Below, one piece after another: positions 27,750-36,999 of a DNA stretch of 64,000 nt. The first letter of the stretch is position 1. Each line of letters begins with the position of its first letter. The translations under genes were made by a program, and so were the position numbers. Origin of the DNA: Pseudomonas fragi (GTDB lineage Bacteria; Pseudomonadota; Gammaproteobacteria; Pseudomonadales; Pseudomonadaceae); the NCBI RefSeq assembly GCF_900105835.1, contig NZ_LT629783.1, positions 1,860,001 to 1,924,000 on the forward strand. The letters run 5' to 3'. The notes under the pieces were generated by a model that did no database searches, was not told where the DNA came from, and saw nothing but the letters and a program-made list of their open reading frames with translations.

Positions 27750-28778
27750 CTACTGCCCTGGGGTTTCCACCTCCAGCCACCAAGCATGGCCCGGGTGAGG
27801 CGTTAGCAGATTGAACGCCTCACCCATTTGTGGCGTTGTAATGAGCACATCGCGCTGCTCTGCCAACGCCACAATGCGGTCAAATGGCTCGGACCAAGCA
27901 TGGAAAGCCAGGTCAAAGGTGCCATTGTGAATCGGCAGCAACCACCGCCCGTTGAGGTCAAGATGTGCCTGCAGGCTGTGCTCCGGTTGCATATGCACAT
28001 GGGGCCAATCCACGTTGTATGCCCCTGTCTCCATCAGGGTCAGATCAAAGGGGCCGAACTGCTCTCCGATCTGCTTGAAACCGTCAAAATAGCCCGAGTC
28101 ACCACTGAAGAAAATTCGCACATCATCAATGATCATCACCCAGGAAGCCCAAAGGGTCTGGTTGTGATCAAACAGCCCGCGCCCCGAAAAGTGCTGTGAT
28201 GGGGTAGCGACAAAACGGATGCCTGCAAGCCAGGTGTCCTGCCACCAATCCAGTTGCTGAACTTTACTGGCAGGCACGCCCCATTTGACCAGCAAGTCGC
28301 CGACACCCAGCGGCGCCAGAAACTGCTCCGTTTTGGCAGCCAGTTGCACGACAGTTTTCTGGTCCAGATGGTCGTAATGATTGTGGGAAAGAATCACCGC
28401 GTCCAACGGTGGAAGCTCATCAAGGCTGATGGGGGGCGCATGAAAACGCTTTGGGCCAGCCCACTGGAACGGCGAGGCACGTTCGGCATAAACCGGATCG
28501 GTCAGCCAGTATTTGCCTTTGAGCTTGAGCAGCAAGGTTGAATGCCCCAGCCTGTAAACACTGAAGTCCGCGGCCTCAGCCAGTTGTTCACGGGTCAGCG
28601 GCTTGACCGCAATCACACCGGTTGGGCGAGTGCTCGCAGGTTTCTGAAATATCATCCGCCAAAAAATGCCCAAGGTTTTACCCAGACTGGAGGACGGCCT
28701 GACGCCCGTATTTTGAAATGCACCTTGATGACGCTCAGCGGGCTTGGGGCCCTCTGCACTGCTTGAGTCGAGTGCCAT
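27750..28778 (-). CDS. MBL-fold metallo-hydrolase (NAPE-PLD/UlaG-like)
   Basis: A 342-residue metallo-beta-lactamase-fold hydrolase. The metal-binding motif is SHNHYDHLD at about residue 131, with later ligands in TPSQHFSGR, FSGDSGYFDG and PIHNGTFDLAF. This order (HxHxDH, H, D, H) is that of the N-acyl-phosphatidylethanolamine phospholipase D-like branch, often annotated as outer-membrane or lipid hydrolases. The first ~55 residues are variable and without a clear signal peptide. It has GGAG about 14 nt upstream. Substrate unknown. Confidence 0.8.
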   Translation of the reverse strand: MALDSSSAEGPKPAERHQGAFQNTGVRPSSSLGKTLGIFWRMIFQKPASTRPTGVIAVKPLTREQLAEAADFSVYRLGHSTLLLKLKGKYWLTDPVYAERASPFQWAGPKRFHAPPISLDELPPLDAVILSHNHYDHLDQKTVVQLAAKTEQFLAPLGVGDLLVKWGVPASKVQQLDWWQDTWLAGIRFVATPSQHFSGRGLFDHNQTLWASWVMIIDDVRIFFSGDSGYFDGFKQIGEQFGPFDLTLMETGAYNVDWPHVHMQPEHSLQAHLDLNGRWLLPIHNGTFDLAFHAWSEPFDRIVALAEQRDVLITTPQMGEAFNLLTPHPGHAWWLEVETPGQ

Positions 28779-29002
28779 GGCTTGAAGGCTCCAGTCAAAA
28801 GTGATTAATGCTCTGTTTGCAGTCGTCGCTGCCTGCGCCGACGCTTGCCCTTGGCTTAATAAGCTAATCTAGACCCCACGGCAGTTTCAAAATTTTCGGA
28901 ATCTGTGCGATGTATTCTCGACATGACTAACCGAGCAAGCCAACAATCAGCCGTGCAGTACCGTCGTCAGAAACTCAGGCCGAACATCTTGCGCAGATAG
29001 CC

Positions 29003-30082
29003 ATGGACAATAAAAGAGGCAAAGGGTTGTCGTTCGCCAAGCGTATTTATGCGCCGCGAGTGATTGGTTCAGGGTTTGGCAGTATCGGGCTAATGGCCGC
29101 CCTCTACCCCCTCGATAGATCCATATGGGTGTGGCTACTGCTGCTGATTAATGCGTTCGCATGGCCTCATCTGGCCTATCAATTGTCATCACGTGCAACC
29201 TATCCCTACCTGGCAGAACGTCGCAATATTTTGCTTGATTCCCTGTGCGGAGGATTTTGGGCAGCAGCTATCGAGTTCAACCCGCTGCCGACCGTCATCA
29301 TTGTGTCGATGATGACGATGCACAACGTGGCCGCAGGTGGGCCAAAGCTGCTGGCCCGGGGTGCGCTGGCGCAGTTGGCGGGTGCCCTGGTGGCCGTGCT
29401 GCTGTTCGGCTTTGCGTTTACGCCCCATACCACCAGCCTGCAAGTCTATGCCTGCGTGCCGGTGCTGATCCTTTACCCTTTCGCTGTAGGCATGGTCAGT
29501 TATGGGCTGGCAATCACCCTGGCCGAGCATAAACGCGCCCTGAGCACCCTCAGCCGTACCGACAGCCTGACCGGCCTGCTTAATCACGGCTCATGGAAAG
29601 ACCTGCTGCAGCTCAGTTTCCAGCAGAGCCTGGAGCGGCATTCTCCGGCGACTCTGGCGCTGATTGATATCGACCACTTCAAGCAGATCAACGACACCTA
29701 CGGCCATATTGTCGGCGACAGTGTGTTGCGCCAGCTCAGCAAGGAACTCAAGGACAATTTGCGCACTGAAGATCTCGCTGGCAGGTACGGCGGTGATGAG
29801 TTCTGCGTCATCCTGCCCAATCGCACCCTGGAGCAGGCCCAGGAAATCATGGAGCGCCTGCGCCATGTATTTGCCAATTATCAACACACCGACGAACCCG
29901 GGCTGTGCGTTAGCCTGAGCATCGGCCTGGCCACTTGCCGCCCCGAATTCCTCCACGCCAGCATGTGGCTGAACGAGGCCGATAAAGCGCTGTATATCGC
30001 AAAGAATACGGGGCGCAACAAAATCAGCGTTGGCGCAGCAGACACCCTGCCTGAGTCAGTCCTGGGCAATGGCCCGGTTTAG
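29003..30082 (+). CDS. Diguanylate cyclase with MASE2 membrane sensor
   Basis: A 359-residue inner-membrane enzyme that makes cyclic di-GMP from GTP. The N-terminal ~170 residues have about five hydrophobic segments and the RIYAPRVIGSGFG opening typical of MASE2. The GGDEF domain follows (about 180-345), with the active motif RYGGDEF (GGDEF at 263-267) and the product-inhibition I-site RTED (254-257) five residues before it. Both motifs are intact, so activity and feedback control are expected. It is an AdrA-like architecture that could promote biofilm or adhesin production. Confidence 0.88.
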   Translation: MDNKRGKGLSFAKRIYAPRVIGSGFGSIGLMAALYPLDRSIWVWLLLLINAFAWPHLAYQLSSRATYPYLAERRNILLDSLCGGFWAAAIEFNPLPTVIIVSMMTMHNVAAGGPKLLARGALAQLAGALVAVLLFGFAFTPHTTSLQVYACVPVLILYPFAVGMVSYGLAITLAEHKRALSTLSRTDSLTGLLNHGSWKDLLQLSFQQSLERHSPATLALIDIDHFKQINDTYGHIVGDSVLRQLSKELKDNLRTEDLAGRYGGDEFCVILPNRTLEQAQEIMERLRHVFANYQHTDEPGLCVSLSIGLATCRPEFLHASMWLNEADKALYIAKNTGRNKISVGAADTLPESVLGNGPV

Positions 30083-30104
30083 CAACAGGGCCAGGCAGTT
30101 CGAC

Positions 30105-30428
30105 TCAACGGATACAGCGACGCTCGGCCGAAATCTCGGGCACGTCCTGGCGCTGCATGTAGACCCGCAGGGGTTCGGTGATATTCAGGCGATCATCGAT
30201 ATTTTGATCCAGCAGCAGCTGAATCAGCTCGCGTTTGAGGGTCATGGTCTCGGCGCCATTGGCCTGCCAGACAAATTCGCTGGTCGGAGTAATGTTGTCG
30301 TCGGCGACATCCATGCCGAAAGAATCTTCGCTAAAACGGACAATGTGCTGGCCTGTCTTACGATTGAAACCAACAAAGCCGTTAAGTAGGTCGGCGGCCT
30401 GGCAGATGAGTTGCGAAGTGATACGCAT
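30105..30428 (-). CDS. Conserved hypothetical protein of pseudomonads (107 aa)
   Basis: A 107-residue acidic soluble protein starting MRITSQLICQAADLLNGFVG and ending VPEISAERRCIR. The start at 30428 has GAGG 6 nt before it; a longer frame to 30452 lacks one. I recall close relatives in many Pseudomonas genomes but no known function or domain. It is convergent with the diguanylate cyclase gene and divergent from glpQ. Confidence 0.75.
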   Translation of the reverse strand: MRITSQLICQAADLLNGFVGFNRKTGQHIVRFSEDSFGMDVADDNITPTSEFVWQANGAETMTLKRELIQLLLDQNIDDRLNITEPLRVYMQRQDVPEISAERRCIR

Positions 30429-30595
30429 GGTAAACCTCACTGATGAGCCCAAAGGCTCTGGAACGATGGTTTACACGCAAGATTCAAGGCTTGCCCCTCT
30501 ACCGGGGACGTTGATAGGGCCAAGAGTACTGCACATCAGCCTGAAAAATCGCTAAAAAACACACTCCGTTTTTCTGATGGAAAGGATTTCAACCA

Positions 30596-31723
30596 ATGTC
30601 CGACACTTTTGGCAAAAGCGCCCTGCTGCTGAGCCTGATCCTGGGTATGGGCCAGGCTCAGGCCAACAGCGTACCAAGCTCCACCGAGGCAGCACTGGCC
30701 AATGTGCACGGTATCCCCCACCCCGCCGTCATCGCCCATCGCGGTGCATCCTTCGATGCCCCGGAGTCAACCGCGCCAGCCTATACCCTCGCCCGCGACC
30801 TGGGCGCCGATTACCTGGAAATGGACCTGCAGCGCAGCAAGGACGGCGTGCTGCTTGCACTGCATGACAACAGCCTGCTGCGCACCACCGATGTGGCGAA
30901 AAAATTCCCGGAGCGCAAGGACAGCCCCGCCAGTGCCTTCACCCTGGCGGAACTTAAAACCCTGGATGCTGGCAGCTGGTTCAACCAGGCCTACCCGGAT
31001 CGGGCACGCGCGTCCTACGTTGGCCTGCCCATTTTGACCCTGGATGAAATCATCGATATTGCCCAGGGCAACCCCGAGCACACACCGGGCCTGTATATCG
31101 AAACCAAGCAACCCAAGCTGTTCCCGGGCATTGAGCACGACCTGCACCACACACTGAGCAAGCGCGGCTGGCTTGCGCCTGTGACAGGGACAACAACAGG
31201 TTCGCAGGTGGGTTTGGGCAAGGGCCGAATCATTTTGCAGACGTTCGATAAAAACAGCCTAGAACTGCTGCAAAAAGAAATGCCCGATACCCCGAAGATC
31301 CTGCTGCTATGGGTGGGTGAAGGCGGCATGACGCCCGACACCAGCGTCAGTTTCGCCGACTCGGGGGCAAAGGATAAAGCCGCGTACTACGCCAAGCAGC
31401 AGCCCAAGGACCAGACCGAGTTCACCCAGTGGCTCGACTTTGCCAAGGCTAACGGCGCCATCGGCACTGGCCCTTCGGCAGCCTTGACCCACGGCGGCGA
31501 CCAGAGCTATTTCGACCTGATCCAGCCCTGGATGAACAAGGCCACTCATGACCGGGGCATGCTGGTACATGTATACACCCTCGACGCCCCCATCGACTTC
31601 AAGAAGGCAATGGACGCAGGTGTCGATGGCATTTTCACCAACCGCGCCAGCGAGTTGCTCAAGTACTACCAGCGCCCGGCGCCACACAGCGTCAATCAGT
31701 TGCTGGAGAACAATGGCTTCTAA
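30596..31723 (+). CDS. glpQ: Periplasmic glycerophosphodiester phosphodiesterase
   Basis: A 375-residue GDPD-family enzyme releasing glycerol-3-phosphate from glycerophosphodiesters. A signal peptide (about residues 1-25, LLLSLILGMGQAQA) predicts export. Catalytic motifs are IAHRGASFDAPESTAPAY (His/Arg and Glu), YLEMDLQRSKDGVLLALHD (Glu, Asp and His) and GLYIETKQP. The length fits GlpQ-type periplasmic enzymes. AAAGGA precedes the ATG. Confidence 0.9.
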   Translation: MSDTFGKSALLLSLILGMGQAQANSVPSSTEAALANVHGIPHPAVIAHRGASFDAPESTAPAYTLARDLGADYLEMDLQRSKDGVLLALHDNSLLRTTDVAKKFPERKDSPASAFTLAELKTLDAGSWFNQAYPDRARASYVGLPILTLDEIIDIAQGNPEHTPGLYIETKQPKLFPGIEHDLHHTLSKRGWLAPVTGTTTGSQVGLGKGRIILQTFDKNSLELLQKEMPDTPKILLLWVGEGGMTPDTSVSFADSGAKDKAAYYAKQQPKDQTEFTQWLDFAKANGAIGTGPSAALTHGGDQSYFDLIQPWMNKATHDRGMLVHVYTLDAPIDFKKAMDAGVDGIFTNRASELLKYYQRPAPHSVNQLLENNGF

Positions 31724-31819
31724 ACCTGAGCGCCGGTAGCAGGGCGAAAATTAAGGGTGAGTTAAGTTGTGCCGGTTAATCTGATCCCACTTAAACAGAT
31801 CAACCCAAAGGGACTCAAC

Positions 31820-32125
31820 ATGAAAACACTTAACCTGGTATTTGCCACTGTTGCCCTGGCGCTGACCGCCGGTATTGCCCAGGCCGATGTTCGCCCTGAC
31901 CATATTCCAGGGCTGCTCAAATCGGGTGAAATCACCTCGTTTGAAAAGTTGAATCAAGCCGCGCTGGATAAACACCCGGGGGCGACCATTGTTGATACCG
32001 AGCTTGATCACTCTTACGGCAAGCTGGTGTATGAGGTTGAATTGCGCGATACCAAAGGTATCAAGTGGGACGTGGACCTCGACGCCAAAACGGGCGAAGT
32101 ACTGCAAGACAAACAAGACACCTGA
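31820..32125 (+). CDS. Exported PepSY-domain protein
   Basis: A 101-residue periplasmic protein. A signal peptide (MKTLNLVFATVALALTAGIAQA, about 22 residues) is followed by a single PepSY-type fold (ALDKHPGATIVDTELDHSYG, then KLVYEVELRDTKGIKWDVDLD). Small PepSY proteins are thought to bind or inhibit peptidases, or to act with sensor kinases. The start at 31820 has AAAGGGA upstream; a longer reading from 31769 hides the signal peptide. A histidine kinase gene follows after a strong terminator. Confidence 0.85.
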   Translation: MKTLNLVFATVALALTAGIAQADVRPDHIPGLLKSGEITSFEKLNQAALDKHPGATIVDTELDHSYGKLVYEVELRDTKGIKWDVDLDAKTGEVLQDKQDT

Positions 32126-32136
32126 GTTGATTTGAA

Positions 32137-32177
32137 TAAAAACCGCGCCACTCTTTATGAGTCGCGCGGTTTTTTTA
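32137..32177 (+). terminator. Terminator after the PepSY gene
   Basis: AACCGCGC (32141-32148) pairs with GCGCGGTT (32164-32171), followed by seven or more T. Confidence 0.9.
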
Positions 32178-32254
32178 TTGAGTGCCTGCTGATCAATGAG
32201 TGCCGTGTACAAGTGTTCTGGCTAGAATCAGCTTTTTAAGCACGAGCATTTTCC

Positions 32255-33439
32255 ATGGCGCCAGGCGTGGTCGACGATATCGCAACGATTAACCGGATCA
32301 GCGCAGTGCCGGCGATGCTTCAGGTGATCGCGGAAATGACCGGCATGCGCTTTGCCGCCGTTGCCCGTGTGACCCAGACAACCTGGACTGCCTGCGCCGT
32401 GCTCGACAACCTGGGTTTCGGGTTGCAGCCCGGGGGCGAGCTGGAGCTGGTCAGTACCCTGTGCTTTGAAAGCATGCACTCGCACCAGCCCATCATCATC
32501 GACCATGCCAGCGCTGACCCGCTGTACCAGCATCATCACACCCCCAGGATGTACCGCTTTGAAAGCTATATCACGATCCCGGTATGGCGCACTGACGGCC
32601 GCTTCTTCGGCACCTTGTGCGCTCTGGACCCGGAGCCTGCCAGCCTGAAAGACAGCACCATCCAATCCACAATGGAGTCTTTTGCCCGGCTGCTCTCGCT
32701 GCAGATTGACGCTGAAGAGAACCAGCAACGCACCGAGACTGCCTTGCTGCAAGAGCGTGAAAATGCAGAATTGCGCGAGCAGTTTATCGCCGTGATCGGC
32801 CATGACTTGCGCAACCCGCTCTTCGCCATTACCACGGCAGCCGAGCGCCTGTTGCGCAAGTATCCCAACCCACCGAGCGATGTGCTCGCGCAGCATATCC
32901 TCAGCTGTGGACATCGCGCTTCGCAGTTGGTGGAGGACGTCCTGGACTTTGCCCGGGGCCGCCTGGGCAGCGGTATCCCCCTGACCTTGAGCGAGTGCGG
33001 CAATCTCGACCAGGTGTTGCGCCACGTTGTTTCAGAAATTCAAAGCGTACACCCCGACCGCTTGATCCAGTCAGATATCGAGCCACTCACAGGCATCCAA
33101 TGTGACAGTGGCCGTTTGGCGCAACTGCTCTCCAACCTGCTGATCAATGCCATTACCCACGGTGGCCCAAGCGGTGCCGTGCGCGTCAGCGCCCTGACGC
33201 TCGATGGGATGTTCAGCCTCAAGGTGTTCAACCAGGGCACGCCCATAGCCCCCGAGTTACTGCCGCACTTGTTCAAGCCCTACTCACGACCGGCCAATCA
33301 CACCCCCCAGGCCGGTCTCGGCCTTGGCTTGTACATTGCCAGCCAGATCGCCCTGTCCCATGGTGGCCATCTCGAAGTCGCTTCCAATCAAGCACAGGGC
33401 ACGGTCTTCACCTTCAGCCTGGCGTTAGCGCAAGCCTGA
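32255..33439 (+). CDS. GAF-domain sensor histidine kinase
   Basis: A 394-residue soluble kinase. An N-terminal GAF domain (about 15-155) is followed by a coiled linker. The HisKA domain has IGHDLRNPLF with the phospho-acceptor His183, and the HATPase domain has N-box LLSNLLINAITHG, G1-like FNQGTP and G2 GLGLGLYIASQI. There are no transmembrane segments and no receiver domain. No response regulator gene is adjacent, so the partner is unknown. The G1 box has Gln-Gly-Thr-Pro rather than Asp-x-Gly-x-Gly; catalysis may be altered. Confidence 0.85.
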   Translation: MAPGVVDDIATINRISAVPAMLQVIAEMTGMRFAAVARVTQTTWTACAVLDNLGFGLQPGGELELVSTLCFESMHSHQPIIIDHASADPLYQHHHTPRMYRFESYITIPVWRTDGRFFGTLCALDPEPASLKDSTIQSTMESFARLLSLQIDAEENQQRTETALLQERENAELREQFIAVIGHDLRNPLFAITTAAERLLRKYPNPPSDVLAQHILSCGHRASQLVEDVLDFARGRLGSGIPLTLSECGNLDQVLRHVVSEIQSVHPDRLIQSDIEPLTGIQCDSGRLAQLLSNLLINAITHGGPSGAVRVSALTLDGMFSLKVFNQGTPIAPELLPHLFKPYSRPANHTPQAGLGLGLYIASQIALSHGGHLEVASNQAQGTVFTFSLALAQA

Positions 33440-33583
33440 GCCCGCCTTTTCTTGCCTCGCTTGGTATGTTGGATGACATCTTTGGCAGGTCACCCATAAA
33501 GATGGCCATTTGCTGTATCAGAGCTAAGGTACTCATTACAAACGTTTGCATCGCTGTTCTGCCATGTACGAAAGGAGTCGTTC

Positions 33584-34372
33584 ATGCACACTGCAACTGA
33601 TCTGAAAACGCGCGCACTGCGTCGTATCGGCCAATTCGCTGCGCTGCTCTACAGCCTGTTGAGCTACCTGTTTTTCCTGCTGACATTCCTCTACTTCATG
33701 GGCTTTGTGGGCAATGTCGGGGTCCCGAAAAGCATTGATTCGGGAACAGGCCTGGCATGGCCTTGGGCGCTGGTGAGCGATATTTTGCTGATCAGCCTGT
33801 TTGCCCTGCAGCACAGCCTCATGGCGCGCAAAAGCTTCAAGGACCGCTGGCGCTTTATCATCCCGGCACCCATCGAACGTGCCACCTATGTCTTGGTCTC
33901 CAGCGCGGTTCTGGCGCTGCTGTGCGGGTTATGGCAACCGATCACCAGCGTTGTCTGGAAAGTTGAGTCGCCAGTGGCCACAGGCTTGCTTGTCGCCCTG
34001 TACTGGCTCGGATGGGCGATCGTGCTGGTGGCAACGTTCCTGTTCAGCCACTTTGAACTGTTCGGCATCAAGCAGGCCCTGGCGCCATTGCTGCGGCCCG
34101 CCTCGGTAAACCCCGTATTTCGCACACCTACACTGTACAAAGTTGTACGCCACCCGATGTACCTGGGGTTTTTGATCGCATTCTGGGCCACACCCGAGAT
34201 GACTGTCGGGCACCTGGTATTTGCGCTGACCAGCACGTCGTACATCCTGATCGGCACACATCTGGAAGAGAAAGATCTGGTTACCCTGTTTGGTGACAAC
34301 TACCGCCGTTATCAAAAAAACGTCGCCATGTTGCTGCCCTTTGTACGCCGCAATTCAGGTTCTGAAGACTGA
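33584..34372 (+). CDS. mddA: Methanethiol S-methyltransferase
   Basis: A 262-residue integral membrane protein of the NnrU/isoprenylcysteine methyltransferase-like superfamily with about six hydrophobic segments. The C-terminal LYKVVRHPMYLGFLIAFW and GDNYRRYQKNVAMLLP motifs are typical of MddA, which methylates methanethiol with S-adenosylmethionine to give dimethyl sulphide. AAAGGAG precedes the ATG. Annotation as mddA rests on length and recalled similarity; a related methyltransferase cannot be excluded. Confidence 0.8.
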   Translation: MHTATDLKTRALRRIGQFAALLYSLLSYLFFLLTFLYFMGFVGNVGVPKSIDSGTGLAWPWALVSDILLISLFALQHSLMARKSFKDRWRFIIPAPIERATYVLVSSAVLALLCGLWQPITSVVWKVESPVATGLLVALYWLGWAIVLVATFLFSHFELFGIKQALAPLLRPASVNPVFRTPTLYKVVRHPMYLGFLIAFWATPEMTVGHLVFALTSTSYILIGTHLEEKDLVTLFGDNYRRYQKNVAMLLPFVRRNSGSED

Positions 34373-34485
34373 CGTGGGAATAAATCTGTATTTGGCTCGA
34401 TGATCGGTAGAAACTGTAGCGCTGTTCAGCGGTAACTGATCTCAACCATCAGCTACCTCCTATTGCGCCTCAACAGAACTCTGAT

Positions 34486-34992
34486 ATGAACACCCGCCTC
34501 TGCGCTTACGAAGACCTGACGCTGCGCCAGCGCGAATTACTGCGCGAGATTGAGGTAAGACCTGAGCAAGTGCCATTCTGCGGCACTGTCGAATCGGCCC
34601 TGCACGCCCTGCCCACCAAGCCGCACGCGGGTATCAAAGGGTTGGCGTTACTGCGCGATGAACGGCCGGTGGCCTTCTTGCTGCTCAAGCGCGAGCCGTT
34701 ACTGGCGCATTGGGCCGAAGCCGGCAGTGCCACCCTGCATGCCTTGCAAGTCGACAGCCGGGTCCAGGCTCAGGGGCTGGGCAAGGCCTGCTTGCGCGAA
34801 CTGCCCCGGGCCATTGATCAGTTCTGGCCCGAGATCCGTCAGTTGATGCTTTCTGTCAGCCCGTTCAACACCAGCGCGCTGGCCTTTTACCTGGGCCAGG
34901 GCTGGGTCGAGCGCGGCGAGGCCTATCGTGGCGAAAGGCGCCTGGTGCTTTCACTGCCGGCCTCACCACTGCCACAACTGCAAGCAGGCTAG
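34486..34992 (+). CDS. GNAT-family N-acetyltransferase
   Basis: A 168-residue protein with the GNAT fold: LHALQVDSRVQAQGLGKACL holds the acetyl-CoA loop (Q-x-x-G-x-G/A), and FNTSALAFYLGQGWVERGE is the typical C-terminal strand-helix. Substrate unknown. Its stop codon overlaps the stop of the convergent GyrI-like gene by 3 nt. The ribosome binding site is weak. Confidence 0.8.
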   Translation: MNTRLCAYEDLTLRQRELLREIEVRPEQVPFCGTVESALHALPTKPHAGIKGLALLRDERPVAFLLLKREPLLAHWAEAGSATLHALQVDSRVQAQGLGKACLRELPRAIDQFWPEIRQLMLSVSPFNTSALAFYLGQGWVERGEAYRGERRLVLSLPASPLPQLQAG

Positions 34993-35480
34993 GCCGCCTT
35001 TTTGATCGGCAACCAGATCTCTACCCGACCCGTGCCGGCGTCCGGATTGAAGTCGGCGCTGTAACGCTCGAACTCGGGCGCGTCGACGGCGGCGTACCCA
35101 GACTGCGGCAACCACTGCTTCCAGATAGCCTGAAAGGTCTGGGCCAGGGTATCCAGTGGCCCGTGATGCTCGAACACCGCGTAGGACTGTTCTTGCAGCT
35201 CAATCCAGCGATAGCGCTCGGGCAGGTCGTCCAGCTTGCTGATGGCCACACCGGCAATGTATTCGAAACCGCCTTCGCCATCTGGATTACAACAAACACC
35301 GTAGGTTTCTTCCCCTATCTGGCTAGGTACCTTACCCAACTCAGGAAGGAATGTGTCCCACAGCTGAGGAATTCGACCTGCGGTCTCTTGAGTGAAACGG
35401 CCACCAAAACCCGCAATCAGTTGAAAGGGACCTTTGGTGAATCGCGGCGCTGACAGCTCGAACTTTTTTAGTTGATCCAT
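34989..35480 (-). CDS. GyrI-like (effector-binding) domain protein
   Basis: A 163-residue stand-alone effector-binding domain of the GyrI/SbmC/BmrR-C type. Visible features are YGVCCNPDGEGGFEYIAGVA, SYAVFEHHGPLDTLAQTF and FERYSADFNPDAGTGRVEIW. Such proteins bind small amphipathic molecules or inhibit gyrase; some hydrolyse cyclopropane compounds. There is no DNA-binding domain. The start is preceded by GAG. Confidence 0.82.
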   Translation of the reverse strand: MDQLKKFELSAPRFTKGPFQLIAGFGGRFTQETAGRIPQLWDTFLPELGKVPSQIGEETYGVCCNPDGEGGFEYIAGVAISKLDDLPERYRWIELQEQSYAVFEHHGPLDTLAQTFQAIWKQWLPQSGYAAVDAPEFERYSADFNPDAGTGRVEIWLPIKKAA

Positions 35481-35678
35481 GGGGCATACTCGATGGAGTA
35501 AGTAGGAAACCTAGCAACTTAGTATAGGAACAAAAACACAAGCGAGTCGGATCAGCAAAAAATAGCGCCTGTTGCCATCTAGACAAAAGTACCTCAGCGC
35601 CCTTATTGTCTGGCCCAGACCACCGCAGTGGTCAACGTCGCTCGGACGGTTCCGGGCGCTTACGTACCAGAGGCACAC

Positions 35679-36887
35679 ATGGCAGACCAAGGTTCGCCGC
35701 GACGCTTTGCGCGCATAGATCGACTCCCCCCTTACGTTTTCAACATCACGGCTGAACTGAAGATGGCCGCCCGACGTCGTGGCGAAGACATCATCGACTT
35801 CAGCATGGGCAACCCTGACGGCCCGACACCGCCGCATATCGTTGAAAAACTTTGCACCGTCGCACAGCGTGAAGACACTCACGGCTACTCGACTTCGCGT
35901 GGCATTCCGCGCCTGCGCCGGGCCATTTCTCGCTGGTATGCCGACCGTTACAACGTTGAAATCGATCCTGAGCACGAAGCCATTGTCACCATTGGCTCCA
36001 AGGAAGGCCTGGCGCACTTGATGCTAGCCACCCTGGACCAGGGCGACACAGTTCTGGTGCCCAACCCCAGCTACCCGATTCACATCTACGGTGCCGTGAT
36101 TGCCGGTGCCCAGGTGCGTTCGGTGCCGCTGATCCCCGGCGTGGACTTTTTTGCCGAGCTGGAAAAAGCCATCCGCGGCTCGATCCCCAAGCCGAAAATG
36201 ATGATCCTGGGCTTCCCGTCCAACCCCACGGCGCAATGTGTCGAGCTGGATTTCTTTGAACGTGTGGTGGCCCTGGCCAAACAATACGATGTGCTGGTGG
36301 TCCACGACCTGGCCTACGCCGATATCGTCTATGACGGCTGGAAAGCGCCTTCGATCATGCAGGTACCCGGCGCCAAGGACATTGCGGTGGAGTTCTTCAC
36401 CCTGTCCAAAAGCTACAACATGGCCGGCTGGCGTATCGGTTTTATGGTCGGCAACCCAGAGCTGGTCAATGCCCTGGCGCGGATCAAGAGCTACCACGAC
36501 TACGGCACCTTCACCCCGCTGCAAGTGGCGGCGATTGCGGCGCTTGAGGGTGACCAGCAGTGCGTCAAGGATATTGCCGAGCAGTACCGCCAACGCCGCA
36601 ACGTGATCGTCAAAGGGCTGCACGAACTGGGCTGGATGGTCGAAAACCCGAAGGCTTCGATGTATATCTGGGCCAAGATTCCCGAACACTACGCCCACCT
36701 GGGCTCACTGGAGTTCGCCAAGAAGCTGCTGGCGGATGCCAAGGTCTGTGTGTCGCCTGGGGTAGGATTTGGTGAGTATGGTGACGACCATGTGCGCTTT
36801 GCCCTGATTGAAAACCAGGATCGCATTCGTCAGGCGCTGCGTGGGATTCGCGCCATGTTCCGGGCTGACGGCTTTAACCCGGGCTAA
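35679..36887 (+). CDS. alaC: Alanine transaminase (class I/II aminotransferase)
   Basis: A 402-residue PLP-dependent fold-type I aminotransferase. MGNPDGPTPPHIVEKL opens the catalytic domain, FPSNPTAQCVELDFF and HDLAYADIVYDG hold the cofactor contacts, and SKSYNMAGWRIGF carries the Schiff-base Lys. The overall pattern is that of AlaC (glutamate-pyruvate transaminase). The ATG at 35679 gives the usual N-terminus (MADQGSPRRFARIDRLPPY); the frame extends upstream to 35628 without support. Confidence 0.9.
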   Translation: MADQGSPRRFARIDRLPPYVFNITAELKMAARRRGEDIIDFSMGNPDGPTPPHIVEKLCTVAQREDTHGYSTSRGIPRLRRAISRWYADRYNVEIDPEHEAIVTIGSKEGLAHLMLATLDQGDTVLVPNPSYPIHIYGAVIAGAQVRSVPLIPGVDFFAELEKAIRGSIPKPKMMILGFPSNPTAQCVELDFFERVVALAKQYDVLVVHDLAYADIVYDGWKAPSIMQVPGAKDIAVEFFTLSKSYNMAGWRIGFMVGNPELVNALARIKSYHDYGTFTPLQVAAIAALEGDQQCVKDIAEQYRQRRNVIVKGLHELGWMVENPKASMYIWAKIPEHYAHLGSLEFAKKLLADAKVCVSPGVGFGEYGDDHVRFALIENQDRIRQALRGIRAMFRADGFNPG

Positions 36888-36899
36888 GCCATAAACCCG

Positions 36900-36986
36900 T
36901 GTGGGAGCGGGCTTGCTCGCGATTGGATCGCTGCGGTGCAATAGATACACCGCATTACGCCCATCGCGAGCAAGCCCGCTCCCACA
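36900..36986. repeat. REP pair (inverted)
   Basis: GTGGGAGCGGGCTTGCTCGC at 36901 and its complement ending at 36985, separated by about 40 nt. Lies between the convergent ends of alaC and gntP, where it can also stabilise both transcript ends. Confidence 0.92.
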
Positions 36987-36999
36987 GGTTTGGTGGCGC